64,000 nucleotides of DNA from Deltaproteobacteria bacterium (GTDB lineage Bacteria; Myxococcota_A; UBA9160; JAJDAL01), in assembly GCA_029261875.1 (NCBI GenBank), contig JAJDAL010000040.1, positions 124,001-188,000 on the forward strand, given 5' to 3'. The notes below the pieces were generated by a model. It ran no database searches. It was not told the DNA's origin and saw nothing but the letters and a program-made list of their open reading frames with translations. This document shows, one piece after another, positions 42,053 to 49,969 of the stretch; within the stretch, counting starts at the first letter, position 1; each line of letters begins with the position of its first letter. Both the position numbers and the translations under genes were made by a program.

Positions 42053-42853
42053 TCACGCGCTAGCGTACTCGCGAATGAAGTCGCCCACCACACGGTTGAA
42101 CGCGTCGGGTTGCTCGAAATACGGAGAGTGTCCGGATCCTGCAAATTCGTGAAAGCGCGCGCCGGGGATTTGATCCGCGACCTCCCGCAGGACTGCCGGA
42201 GAGAACAGCTGATCGTGCTCCGCGGATGCGACGAGGGTCGGAACCCGGAACTCGGACAGGGATTCGAGCGCGACGGGGATTTCGCCAACCTTGGAGTTCA
42301 AGAGCGCGTTGGCGGGATTCAATCCCGTGAGTTGTGCGTACAGGTAGGCGAGCGCCGGCTCGCGTGCGGGAAAATCCGGTGCCAGTTCGGGACGGTCGAG
42401 CGGATCGACCGCGGCGCCGCGTTTCGCGCGTTCACCGGCTTCGCGCACGATTCGGCCCGCCGCCTCCACAACCCCTGGAGTCACGATCCCGGCGGGCGTA
42501 CACGAAAGCACAAGACATCGAACCCGATCCGGATTCCGCAATGCGAAATGCAGACCCGTCCAACCGCCCATGGATTGGCACACCAGCGCCGCCCGCTGGA
42601 TGCCCGCGTGGTCCCAGATGGCTTCCAGATCGCGAGCGAATTCGCGCGCACCCGCATGTTCGGCGGGACAATGGGAGCGACCGAAGCCCCGGTGATCGAA
42701 GCACAGGGTTCGGTGGTTCTGGCCGAAGTGGGCCGTCTGATTCCACCAGATCAGCGTATTGCCGCCCGCGCCGTGGGCAAACACGACCTCGGGGCCGGAT
42801 TCTCCGTAGGTCTCGTAGTAGAGCTGCGCCTTGTCGCGTTCGATCGACGGCAT
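42053..42853 (-). CDS. Alpha/beta hydrolase
   Basis: A 266-residue hydrolase. Oxyanion motif VVFAHGAGGN near 23-32, nucleophile S94 in VCQSMGGW, acid in SAEHDQLF, and catalytic His in FAGSGHSPYF. It resembles esterases, C-C hydrolases and lactonases. ATG 42853 is four bases after the EgtB stop; an ATG at 42868 would overlap EgtB by 11 bp. Part of the EgtB operon. Confidence 0.9.
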   Translation of the reverse strand: MPSIERDKAQLYYETYGESGPEVVFAHGAGGNTLIWWNQTAHFGQNHRTLCFDHRGFGRSHCPAEHAGAREFARDLEAIWDHAGIQRAALVCQSMGGWTGLHFALRNPDRVRCLVLSCTPAGIVTPGVVEAAGRIVREAGERAKRGAAVDPLDRPELAPDFPAREPALAYLYAQLTGLNPANALLNSKVGEIPVALESLSEFRVPTLVASAEHDQLFSPAVLREVADQIPGARFHEFAGSGHSPYFEQPDAFNRVVGDFIREYASA

Positions 42854-42857
42854 GGAG

Positions 42858-44129
42858 TCAGCTCGCATCTCGCGCCAGGCGAATTCCGGAGAATTGCCAG
42901 CGCGCGTCGGGGTAGAAAAAATTCCGATAGGTGGGCCGGATGTGGTCCTGGGACGTCACACACGAGCCGCCGCGCAGAACGAATTGATTGCACATGAACT
43001 TGCCATTGTACTCCCCGACCGCTCCCGCGGGCGGCACGAATCCGGGATAGGGCGAGTACGCGCTCTGGGTCCATTCCCAGACGTCGCCGTAGAGTTGCGA
43101 AGGACGCTCGTCGGCCGCTGCATTCGGCACGGGATCCAGTCGATCACTCTCCAGGAAATTTCCCGCCAGCGGTGCCCCGTCGGCAGCACATTCCCATTCG
43201 GCTTCCGTCGGGAGCCGCGCTCCAAGCCAGCGCGCGTAGGCGTCGGCCTCGTAGTAGCTAACGTGACACACCGGGGCGGATTCACGAACCGGCGCGATTC
43301 CCGCCAGGGTCAAACGCTCCCAACCGCCTTCGCCCGGCACCCAATAGAGCGGTGCCTTCCAGTTTCGACTCGCCGCCCAACCGTCCGCCAACCAGAGTTC
43401 CGGACGCTCGTAGCCAGCGTCCGCCATGAAGGCCAGGTATTCGCCGTTCGTCACGGGCCGCGAGGCGAACTCGAACTCGTGCAGGAACACGCGATGTCTC
43501 GGCCTCTCGTTGTCGAACGAGAACCCATCCCCCTCGTATCCGATCCATTGAAGACCTTCGGGATTGCGAAACCACGAGAGGGGCTTCCCGGGTTGGGGAT
43601 CGGGCGAATCCAACGTGCGTCGATACACCGGCCCCGAAGGGTTGTGGCTGAACATGTGCTTCAGATCCGTGAGCAGAAGTTCCTGGTGTTGTTGTTCGTG
43701 ATGCAAGCCGAGTTCTGCGATTTCCAGCAGCGCCGGGGACAAGACATCGGCCTCGAGCAGCGCGCCCATCTCTGCGTCCACGTAGGCGCGGTATTCGAGA
43801 ACCTCGTCGAGGCCGGGCCGGGTCAACAAACCCCGTTGGGGGCGCGGATACTGATCGCCGACTCCGTTGTAGTAGGAATTGAAGAGGTAGCGGAACTCCG
43901 AACGAAACGGTTCGTAGTGTGGATCGCGGTTTCCCAACACGAATGTCTCGAAATACCAGCTCGTGTGCGCCAGATGCCACTTGGCCGGGCTCGCATCGGG
44001 CATGGATTGCACCGCGCAATCTTCGGCGGACAACGGCTCGACCAAACGTTGCGTGGTCCCTCGGACCCTGCGAAAGGCCTCGTGGAGCGCTGCCGAATCG
44101 TCGATCCGCGATTGCGTTTGAGAGGTCAT
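42858..44129 (-). CDS. egtB: Ergothioneine biosynthesis protein EgtB (sulfoxide synthase-like)
   Basis: A 423-residue protein. The N-terminal DinB-type helical domain carries the non-heme iron His set: H52/H55 in KWHLAHTSWYF and the HHEQQHQE helix (H143, H144, H148). The C-terminal FGE-sulfatase domain (residues about 190-420) has RPVTNGEYLAFM, ARLPTEAEWECAA and VLRGGSCVT. EgtB joins cysteine or gamma-glutamylcysteine to hercynine. The usual partner, methyltransferase EgtD, is not adjacent and is not in the window. GGGAG precedes ATG 44129. Confidence 0.92.
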   Translation of the reverse strand: MTSQTQSRIDDSAALHEAFRRVRGTTQRLVEPLSAEDCAVQSMPDASPAKWHLAHTSWYFETFVLGNRDPHYEPFRSEFRYLFNSYYNGVGDQYPRPQRGLLTRPGLDEVLEYRAYVDAEMGALLEADVLSPALLEIAELGLHHEQQHQELLLTDLKHMFSHNPSGPVYRRTLDSPDPQPGKPLSWFRNPEGLQWIGYEGDGFSFDNERPRHRVFLHEFEFASRPVTNGEYLAFMADAGYERPELWLADGWAASRNWKAPLYWVPGEGGWERLTLAGIAPVRESAPVCHVSYYEADAYARWLGARLPTEAEWECAADGAPLAGNFLESDRLDPVPNAAADERPSQLYGDVWEWTQSAYSPYPGFVPPAGAVGEYNGKFMCNQFVLRGGSCVTSQDHIRPTYRNFFYPDARWQFSGIRLARDAS

Positions 44130-44139
44130 CGGTTTCTCC

Positions 44140-44715
44140 CTACCAGCTTTCGGTTCCCGGTTCGCCCTTGAACGGACCCACGATTTCGTCCGTCACCCAC
44201 CCGCCGTAGAAATGGCCCGGTTGAGCACGAACCGGAGCACCGCCCAGGAAACAAGCGTCGACGCGGCCCGGATAGAACGACCGGTAATTTCTGAGATCGC
44301 CGAAGGGAGGCAACGGTTCCGCGTAGCTCCACGCCGCGTCTCGCACTTCGCGGTCCCCAACCCGGAGGGACCAGTAGGTCGCGATCCCCTTCCATTCGCA
44401 AAGACTGGATGATTCGCTTCTCTCCAACAGGTCACACCGAACCGAGTGCGGCGGGAGGTAGTAGGTGGGCGGGCTCGAGGTTTCGAGTACGCGTAGCGCC
44501 TCGTCTCCTTCGGCGATCGTGACCCCGGCAAATTCCAAACGGAATCTCCGGCGGACGCGTTCGACGCGCGGGGGCCGCGGATAGTCCCAAACCGATTCCT
44601 GACCCGGCCCCGGAGCCGCGATGGCGCGGGGCCGTCCGCGCGGGGTCCGGCGCAGCGCGCGGATTTTTGCGCGCACGGAATCGAGGGGAAGACGCATCGC
44701 ACATCCAATACCCAT
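44140..44715 (-). CDS. DUF427 domain protein
   Basis: A 191-residue protein (185 residues if ATG 44697 is used). The DUF427 fold is shown by RFRLEFAGVTIAEGDEALRVLETSSPPTYYLPP, CEWKGIATYWSLRVGD and AWSYAEPLPPFGDLRNYRSFYPG. Function of the family is unknown. It lies 10 bp ahead of EgtB, so the two are co-transcribed, and the pairing may be functional. The start is uncertain because neither ATG has a well-spaced Shine-Dalgarno. Confidence 0.88.
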   Translation of the reverse strand: MGIGCAMRLPLDSVRAKIRALRRTPRGRPRAIAAPGPGQESVWDYPRPPRVERVRRRFRLEFAGVTIAEGDEALRVLETSSPPTYYLPPHSVRCDLLERSESSSLCEWKGIATYWSLRVGDREVRDAAWSYAEPLPPFGDLRNYRSFYPGRVDACFLGGAPVRAQPGHFYGGWVTDEIVGPFKGEPGTESW

Positions 44716-44823
44716 GGGGGTTGGCTATGATGACCTCCCCCCAGGAAGTGAGAAGCGTAGGCTAGGCGAAGCGCGGTCGCACACGGCGCCTCTCGGAAAC
44801 CAATTCTCATCAAATAGGATCGA

Positions 44824-46716
44824 ATGGAAACCAATCCGAGCCTCACCATCGCCCTCGCCTTGGCCGCGGGAATCATCGCGCAATCCGTGGCGCGCCATGT
44901 TCGCCTGCCCGGGATCGTGTTGTTGCTGGCCGTCGGCGTCTTGCTCGGCCCGGACGGCCTCGGCTGGATCGATCCCCGCCACATGGAAGGAGCGCTCCAC
45001 AGCCTGGTGGGGTTCGCGGTGGCGGTCATCGTGTTCGAGGGCGGACTCAACCTCGAATTCCGTCGTCTTCGCAGATCCGCCCCCGCGATCCGGAGACTCG
45101 TCACGCTCGGCGGAATCATCACCGCCCTGGGCGGCGCCGTCGCCGCGCGCTTCTTGCTCGAATGGGATTGGAGGATGTCGATCCTGTTCGGCTCCCTCGT
45201 GATCGTCACCGGCCCCACCGTGGTGACCCCGCTCTTGCGACGGATCAAGGTCAAGACCAAGGTGCAAACGATTTTGGAGGCGGAAGGCGTTTTCATCGAT
45301 GCCGTGGGTGCGGTCCTCGCGGTGGCGGCTCTCGGTGTGGCGACCAGCCCGGACTCCATTCTCGGTACCGGATTCGACCTGCTCGGGCGCTACGGTTCGG
45401 GGATCCTGATCGGCGCGGGCGTGGGGTGGATCGTCGCGTTGCTGTTGCGGCTCCCTCACGCGGTACCCGAAGGGCTCGAAAACGTCTTCGCACTCGCGCT
45501 GATGCTTGCCGGCTTCCAGGTCGCCAACGCGTGGTTCTCCGAAAGTGGAATCGTGGTCGCGGTCATCGCGGGCCTGGTGGTTGGAAACGTGCGGACCAAC
45601 GCCCTGGCGGATCTCAAGGAATTCAAAGAACAACTCACGGTTCTGTTGATCGGCATGCTCTTCGTGCTGCTCGCGGCGGATGTGAAGATCGAAGACGTGC
45701 GGGCACTCGGGTGGCCGGGCCTCCTGGTGGTGGCCGCATTGATGTTCATCGTTCGACCGATCAACGTCATTGCCAGTACCGTGGGAACGGACCTCACCTG
45801 GCGGGAGCGAGCCTTCATCTCGTGGATCGCCCCGCGCGGCATCGTGGCCGCCGCCGTCGCGTCGTTGTTTGCCGATACGCTGGCGAATGCCACCCCGCCC
45901 ATCGAAGGTGGCGCCCAGCTTCGCGCGCTCGTCTTCCTCGTGATCGCCGCCACGGTTCTCGTGCAGGGGCTCTCGGGTGGCATGGTCGCCCAATGGCTCG
46001 GCGTACGGCGCGCGCGGAATGTGGGCATCGTGATCGTCGGTGCCAACGATCTGGCGCTGGCTCTCGGACGCGCACTACGCGAGGCAGGCGAAGAGGTCAT
46101 CTTCATCGACTCGAACCCGCTTTCCTGCCGGGCTGCAAGCGATGCGGAGTTCCGCGTGCTCTACGGGAACGCCCTCTCCGAACGGGTGCTGCAACGAGCC
46201 GAACTCGACACGAGGGCTTCGGTGATCGCCGCAACTCCCAATGAAGAGTTCAACCTGCTTTTCTGCGATCGCGCGCGCAACGAATACAAAGTGTCGAACA
46301 TGCTCATCGCCGTATTGCGGAACCAAAAAGTCGTCGACGTCAAACTCGTCGAGAAGTCGGGCTGCCGCGTTCTGTTCGGGGCTCCGCGCGATCTCGAACT
46401 CTGGAACCATCGAATGAGGCGCAATGAGGCGGTGCTCGAATGGTGGGAATGGACCAAGCCCGAGGCGGGGACCAACGACGCGCCCCCCAACAGCGTGGCA
46501 GACGACGAGGGAATCTTGCCCCTTGCGATCAAGCGCGATCGCGGGACCGCGTTCGACGACGCCACGACTCCGCGGTCCGGGGACCAGGTCTGTTTCGCGA
46601 TCTCGAATGCAACCCGGGAAGACGCTCTGCAGTGGTTTCTCGAGCGCAACTGGACCCGTGTTCCCGAGCCGGAAGAAGTTGCAGAAGAAGCCACAGAAGG
46701 CGCCGACAAAGCCTAG
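44824..46716 (+). CDS. CPA1-type cation/proton antiporter with TrkA-N domain
   Basis: A 630-residue membrane protein. About 12 helices fill residues 5-395, with LPGIVLLLAVGVLLGPDGLG, the transport-core ND/TG regions FGSLVIVTGPTVVTPLLR and LEAEGVFIDAVGAVLA, and FISWIAPRGIVAAAVASLF. A Rossmann TrkA-N domain begins near 400 (RNVGIVIVGANDLALALGRAL, then FIDSNPLSCRA), which in related NhaP2/KefB-like proteins senses NAD(H). It probably exchanges Na+ or K+ for H+. TAGGAT ends three bases before ATG 44824. Confidence 0.92.
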   Translation: METNPSLTIALALAAGIIAQSVARHVRLPGIVLLLAVGVLLGPDGLGWIDPRHMEGALHSLVGFAVAVIVFEGGLNLEFRRLRRSAPAIRRLVTLGGIITALGGAVAARFLLEWDWRMSILFGSLVIVTGPTVVTPLLRRIKVKTKVQTILEAEGVFIDAVGAVLAVAALGVATSPDSILGTGFDLLGRYGSGILIGAGVGWIVALLLRLPHAVPEGLENVFALALMLAGFQVANAWFSESGIVVAVIAGLVVGNVRTNALADLKEFKEQLTVLLIGMLFVLLAADVKIEDVRALGWPGLLVVAALMFIVRPINVIASTVGTDLTWRERAFISWIAPRGIVAAAVASLFADTLANATPPIEGGAQLRALVFLVIAATVLVQGLSGGMVAQWLGVRRARNVGIVIVGANDLALALGRALREAGEEVIFIDSNPLSCRAASDAEFRVLYGNALSERVLQRAELDTRASVIAATPNEEFNLLFCDRARNEYKVSNMLIAVLRNQKVVDVKLVEKSGCRVLFGAPRDLELWNHRMRRNEAVLEWWEWTKPEAGTNDAPPNSVADDEGILPLAIKRDRGTAFDDATTPRSGDQVCFAISNATREDALQWFLERNWTRVPEPEEVAEEATEGADKA

Positions 46717-46724
46717 GCGGCCTC

Positions 46725-47093
46725 CTACTTATCGATCAGCACCAATACGTCTTCAGGCGGACGCCCCACCGCCGCACGTTCGCCGGCAACCAAGATCGGC
46801 CGCTCGATCAGAATCGGATGACGCGACATGGCGAGCCGTATCGCGGCGTCGTCGGAGGCCGGTCCGAGGCCGGCCTCTTTGTAGGCGCCTTCCCCTTTGC
46901 GCACCCATTGCCCCGGCGCGCGTCCCAGCGCTTTCGTCAGCTGTTCGAGCTCTTCGCGATCGAGGGGATCGTCGAGGTACAGACGAACCTGAAACTCCGC
47001 ACCCCGTTCCTCGAGCAACGCCTTTGTGGCGCGGCTCTTCGAACATTTCGGATTGTGGAGCAGGAATAGATCACCGGAGAAAAGCTTCGACAT
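46725..47093 (-). CDS. ArsC/Spx-family thioredoxin-fold protein (arsenate reductase-like, YfgD type)
   Basis: A 122-residue protein with HNPKCSKSRATKALL (catalytic C17) and HPILIERPILVAG, where the Arg of the ERP block completes the arsenate site. This is the glutaredoxin-coupled ArsC/YfgD group. Without an arsR or efflux gene nearby, a true arsenic role is unproven. It lies 10 bp behind the membrane protein gene on the same strand. TAGGAT ends six bases before the ATG, but its AGGA could equally be the Shine-Dalgarno. Confidence 0.9.
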   Translation of the reverse strand: MSKLFSGDLFLLHNPKCSKSRATKALLEERGAEFQVRLYLDDPLDREELEQLTKALGRAPGQWVRKGEGAYKEAGLGPASDDAAIRLAMSRHPILIERPILVAGERAAVGRPPEDVLVLIDK

Positions 47094-47102
47094 GACTGGA
47101 TC

Positions 47103-47621
47103 CTAAGGATTGCGGCGGTCGACGAGCCACAAGACTCCGCCACCGATCAGAAATAGAAAAGCCAAGATTACCAAACCGAATTTCGGCACGGCAAAACCCC
47201 AAGCAACGCGAGGCCACAGCTCGCCCGTCGATCCCAGCAACACCCGAATGAGCGCGTAGTTCTCGATGGCATCGAAGCTTGCCGCACCCACCATCCCGTA
47301 GGCGAGCCACCGTCCCAGGCGTGTGGCCCCGGCACGCTTGCGCCCGAGACTCTCCCCGAGCAGAAGACACCCGAGGCCCAGCGAGGTCCCATAGGCGAGC
47401 AGATAGAGATAGTCGATTCCCAGGCCCAATCCGGCGTAGATCCGAGCTCGGGGATCCCACGATTCCATGATCGCGGCGGCATCGTCCGCAGAGCCCGCCA
47501 ATTCGAAGGACACGATTCCGTTGGGACACGCCCCGGTCCGCAAGGGGGCGTCGAAAATCACCAAGGCCGCGCCCACCGCCAGGGTCAGGGGAAGGGAGAG
47601 TAGGAACAAGCGTCGAAGCAT
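47103..47621 (-). CDS. Membrane protein of unknown function
   Basis: A 172-residue protein with four predicted helices (about 5-24, 62-84, 100-125 and 140-165) and one extracytoplasmic loop containing TGACPNGIVSFELAGS. I recognise no family. The sequence SFDAIENYALIRVLLG in helix 3 is polar for a membrane helix and may be functional. Its ATG is six bases after a TATTCT that overlaps the promoter of the divergent gene. Confidence 0.78.
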   Translation of the reverse strand: MLRRLFLLSLPLTLAVGAALVIFDAPLRTGACPNGIVSFELAGSADDAAAIMESWDPRARIYAGLGLGIDYLYLLAYGTSLGLGCLLLGESLGRKRAGATRLGRWLAYGMVGAASFDAIENYALIRVLLGSTGELWPRVAWGFAVPKFGLVILAFLFLIGGGVLWLVDRRNP

Positions 47622-47626
47622 TCGGA

Positions 47627-47633
47627 TAGAATA
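47627..47633. promoter_or_regulatory. Shared bidirectional -10 element for two leaderless genes
   Basis: TAGAATA reads TAGAAT on the plus strand, seven bases before ATG 47640, and TATTCT on the minus strand, six bases before ATG 47621. The intergenic region is only 18 bp and has no Shine-Dalgarno in either direction. Confidence 0.55.
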
Positions 47634-47639
47634 ACCTCA

Positions 47640-48236
47640 ATGGCCGAAACCGAGCGCTTGAAACTGTATTTCGACTTCAAGAGCCCCTACGCGTTCCTCG
47701 CCGCCTGGCCCGCCTTCGAACTCCCCAACCGCTATGCGGTGGAAGTGCGCTGGATCCCCACCCTACTGCGGATCAAGGGCAAGGGGGAACGAAGCGTCTA
47801 TTCGGAATGGAAGGTCCGCTATTCCTACATGGACGCGCGGCGCTGGGCCAACCGGCGCGGGGGCTTTCCCATCAAGGGCCCGCGTAAGATCTACGATTCG
47901 TCTCCGTCCCTGATCGGTGCCCTCTACGCCCAGCGCACGGGAATGTTTCGACCGTACACCGAGCAGGTCTTCTCGCGCTTCTTCGAACGCAAACTGGAAA
48001 TCGATGACCCTGCGGAGATCGGGGCCCTGTTCGACGAACTCGGCGCTTCGAGCGATGGATACGAAGCGTTCCGAACTGGCGAGGGTCGAACGGAACTTCA
48101 AACTCTGGCCGACGAGGCCGAATCGGATCACATCTTCGGCGTTCCGATCTTCGTATTTCGCGACGAGTTATTCTGGGGCCACGACCGGATTCCGCTGCTG
48201 GAGGAGCGACTCACCGAGGCGGGACTGTCGCGCTAG
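47640..48236 (+). CDS. 2-Hydroxychromene-2-carboxylate isomerase-like DsbA-fold protein
   Basis: A 198-residue kappa-GST-like protein. LYFDFKSPYAFLAAWP has the Ser of the D-x-x-S-P-Y motif in place of CxxC. DHIFGVPIFVFRDELFWGHDRIPLLEE is the cis-Pro and C-terminal signature. It is only distantly similar to the family member at 37493. It likely isomerises or conjugates an aromatic intermediate with glutathione. Its stop shares CTAG with the convergent gene. Confidence 0.9.
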   Translation: MAETERLKLYFDFKSPYAFLAAWPAFELPNRYAVEVRWIPTLLRIKGKGERSVYSEWKVRYSYMDARRWANRRGGFPIKGPRKIYDSSPSLIGALYAQRTGMFRPYTEQVFSRFFERKLEIDDPAEIGALFDELGASSDGYEAFRTGEGRTELQTLADEAESDHIFGVPIFVFRDELFWGHDRIPLLEERLTEAGLSR

Positions 48237-48709
48237 TCCCCGTCTTCGCGAGCCTGCGGGGACTCGACGCGAGCCACCGTGGCCCCCGAACCCGGCCGTT
48301 GAACGGCGTCGAGGGCTCGATCGATCGCTTCCTTGGCCTGGGCGGTCATTCCTCCGCGCTCGTACTGCTCCACGATCAGGCGTTCGACGCGACTCATCCA
48401 CTGGTCGACACCGCCCTCGCCATTTTGATCCAAGCCGCTCATTTCAGGCATGCGATCCGCGGCCCCGAACAAATCGATCCAACGCTCGCTGCGGCGCCCC
48501 AGCCAAAGCAACTGGTAGAACCGACGACCCGGATTCCCGGAATCTGCCACCAGCCCGAAGAGCGCCAGCAGAATCGAAGCGGGACTCAGGAGCACATCCC
48601 GCAGCGCGTCGAGACCCAGCTTCAGCTGGAACACCAGTACGTCGCGCAAGAATTCCCAGCGATCCGGTTCGGGGGCGTTCGGGGTGGTTCGCGCAATGTT
48701 TTTTGTCAT
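48233..48709 (-). CDS. Hypothetical protein with one hydrophobic segment
   Basis: A 158-residue protein that I do not recognise. EFLRDVLVFQLKLGLDALRDVLLSPASILL is amphipathic to hydrophobic and may insert in the membrane at residues 30-55. The C-terminal region MSRVERLIVEQYERGGMTAQAKEAIDRAL is helical. ATG 48709 is chosen because residues upstream look random. It is the downstream partner of the CPBP-protease group, 19 bp behind on the same strand. Confidence 0.7.
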   Translation of the reverse strand: MTKNIARTTPNAPEPDRWEFLRDVLVFQLKLGLDALRDVLLSPASILLALFGLVADSGNPGRRFYQLLWLGRRSERWIDLFGAADRMPEMSGLDQNGEGGVDQWMSRVERLIVEQYERGGMTAQAKEAIDRALDAVQRPGSGATVARVESPQAREDGD

Positions 48710-48728
48710 GCAAGCGTATCCTCGCCAA

Positions 48729-49484
48729 CTAGCGGATGATTGCCGTTTCGATCGCTGCAACGAGATTCATCGCCGCATGCATCGCGATGCAGGGTACGAG
48801 GGAACCGGTTCGCTCCCGCGCCCACCCGAACAACAGACCCACGGCGAAGATCGTAGCCACTCCGTAGAAATCATACTGAAGATGAATTGCCGCCCACGTC
48901 GAGGCGGTGATCAGCACGGTCCCGGTTGCCCCCACGCGAGATTGCGCCAATCCCGCGTGGGCGAAGCCCCGGAACAGGGCTTCTTCGAAAACCGGTGCTC
49001 CGACCACGATCGCAATCCACAGGAGCAACGGAACCCGCGACGTCTCATACACCTCCCGCATGAATTCCGGAACGATCGGACGCCCGAGATAGAGGGTGAG
49101 GAGATCCGACGCGAGCGCAAAGACCAGAACCAGCGCCACCCATTTTGCGAGTTGCGCAAACGAGACACGTCGCAGCGCGAGATACTCGCCGAGCGTCGCG
49201 CCACGCCGAAGGAGTACCAGGCAGCAGATCCCCGCGACGCCCAGCGGCGACGTCACCAGCGTCGAAATCGCCAACAGGAAGCCGTCGTTCTGGAGCGATT
49301 CCGACACCCCCTGGGCTTCGGGGCTTCCAACGTCGCCCCCCATCCACATCGCGATCGGGAATGCGACGCCCCATTGAACGACGCCGAAGAAGCACAGGAC
49401 GCAAGCAGTCAATCCCAGGGTCGCCCACGGTCCCCAGTATGCGGACTTGGGTGCGGAGACTTCAGGAGAGAATGACAAGTCCAC
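48729..49484 (-). CDS. CPBP family intramembrane glutamic protease
   Basis: A 251-residue protein with about eight helices. The ABI/CPBP motifs are intact: GAPVFEEALFRGF (EExxxR), FxxxH-like TWAAIHLQYDF, and CIAMHAAMNL (HxxxN). It probably cleaves within membrane proteins, as Rce1 homologues do. The start is uncertain: GTG 49484 overlaps the zinc-ribbon gene by 23 bp, and TTG 49478 or an ATG at 49520 are alternatives. Confidence 0.88.
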   Translation of the reverse strand: MDLSFSPEVSAPKSAYWGPWATLGLTACVLCFFGVVQWGVAFPIAMWMGGDVGSPEAQGVSESLQNDGFLLAISTLVTSPLGVAGICCLVLLRRGATLGEYLALRRVSFAQLAKWVALVLVFALASDLLTLYLGRPIVPEFMREVYETSRVPLLLWIAIVVGAPVFEEALFRGFAHAGLAQSRVGATGTVLITASTWAAIHLQYDFYGVATIFAVGLLFGWARERTGSLVPCIAMHAAMNLVAAIETAIIR

Positions 49485-49914
49485 AGCCGGGGCACTCGCC
49501 CGCTGCTTCGGGAACCGCATCGCCGCACGCGGGACAGCCCTCACCGGCCGGCTCCGGTTCGCCATCGCTTTCGTGCAGTTCGGGAATCTCGCTCTTCAGG
49601 TGCTCTTCGTCGATCGCTTTCGCACGCGCTTCGTCGGCCGGCAACACGAACAGACCGAAACGCTGGGCACCCGCTTCGCCGACGGGTTCGATGCGATGGG
49701 GGAGTTCCTCACGGGAGAGGCGCTCGGAAAGGCGCCCGACCCAGCCCGGATCCGCAACGCGGAGACAGGTCAGCTCGGCCACGTCCGGAAAGACGTCGGG
49801 CTCGACCGGGCTTGCTCCGGGAGCTTCCAGCGCGACGTCGCAATCCGAGCAACGCAGTGCCGTGTGTTGGTACTCCTCGCCGCAGCGAGGGCAGACTTTG
49901 AAAACTCCCTCCAC
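49462..49914 (-). CDS. Double zinc-ribbon protein
   Basis: A 150-residue protein. An N-terminal zinc ribbon (VCPRCGEEYQHTALRCSDC) is matched by a C-terminal one (GCPACGDAVPEAAGECPGC). Between them is a DUF2007-like region (LTCLRVADPGWVGRLSERLSREELPHRIEPVG), which in other proteins is a putative signal-transducing domain. Start GTG 49914 is inferred from GGCGGAT upstream. It overlaps the CPBP protease gene by 23 bp, so the two are coupled. Confidence 0.8.
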   Translation of the reverse strand: MEGVFKVCPRCGEEYQHTALRCSDCDVALEAPGASPVEPDVFPDVAELTCLRVADPGWVGRLSERLSREELPHRIEPVGEAGAQRFGLFVLPADEARAKAIDEEHLKSEIPELHESDGEPEPAGEGCPACGDAVPEAAGECPGCGLVILS

Positions 49915-49969
49915 GCAGATCCGCCTTTCCTTGGGTCGCTGGCGAGTGTATGAACGGCACAGTCGAGCG

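Noticed and set aside
46725..47093. ArsC-like gene as part of an arsenic resistance operon.
   Set aside because: No arsR, arsB or acr3 is adjacent, and the sequence fits the YfgD/ArsC-like group of uncertain function.
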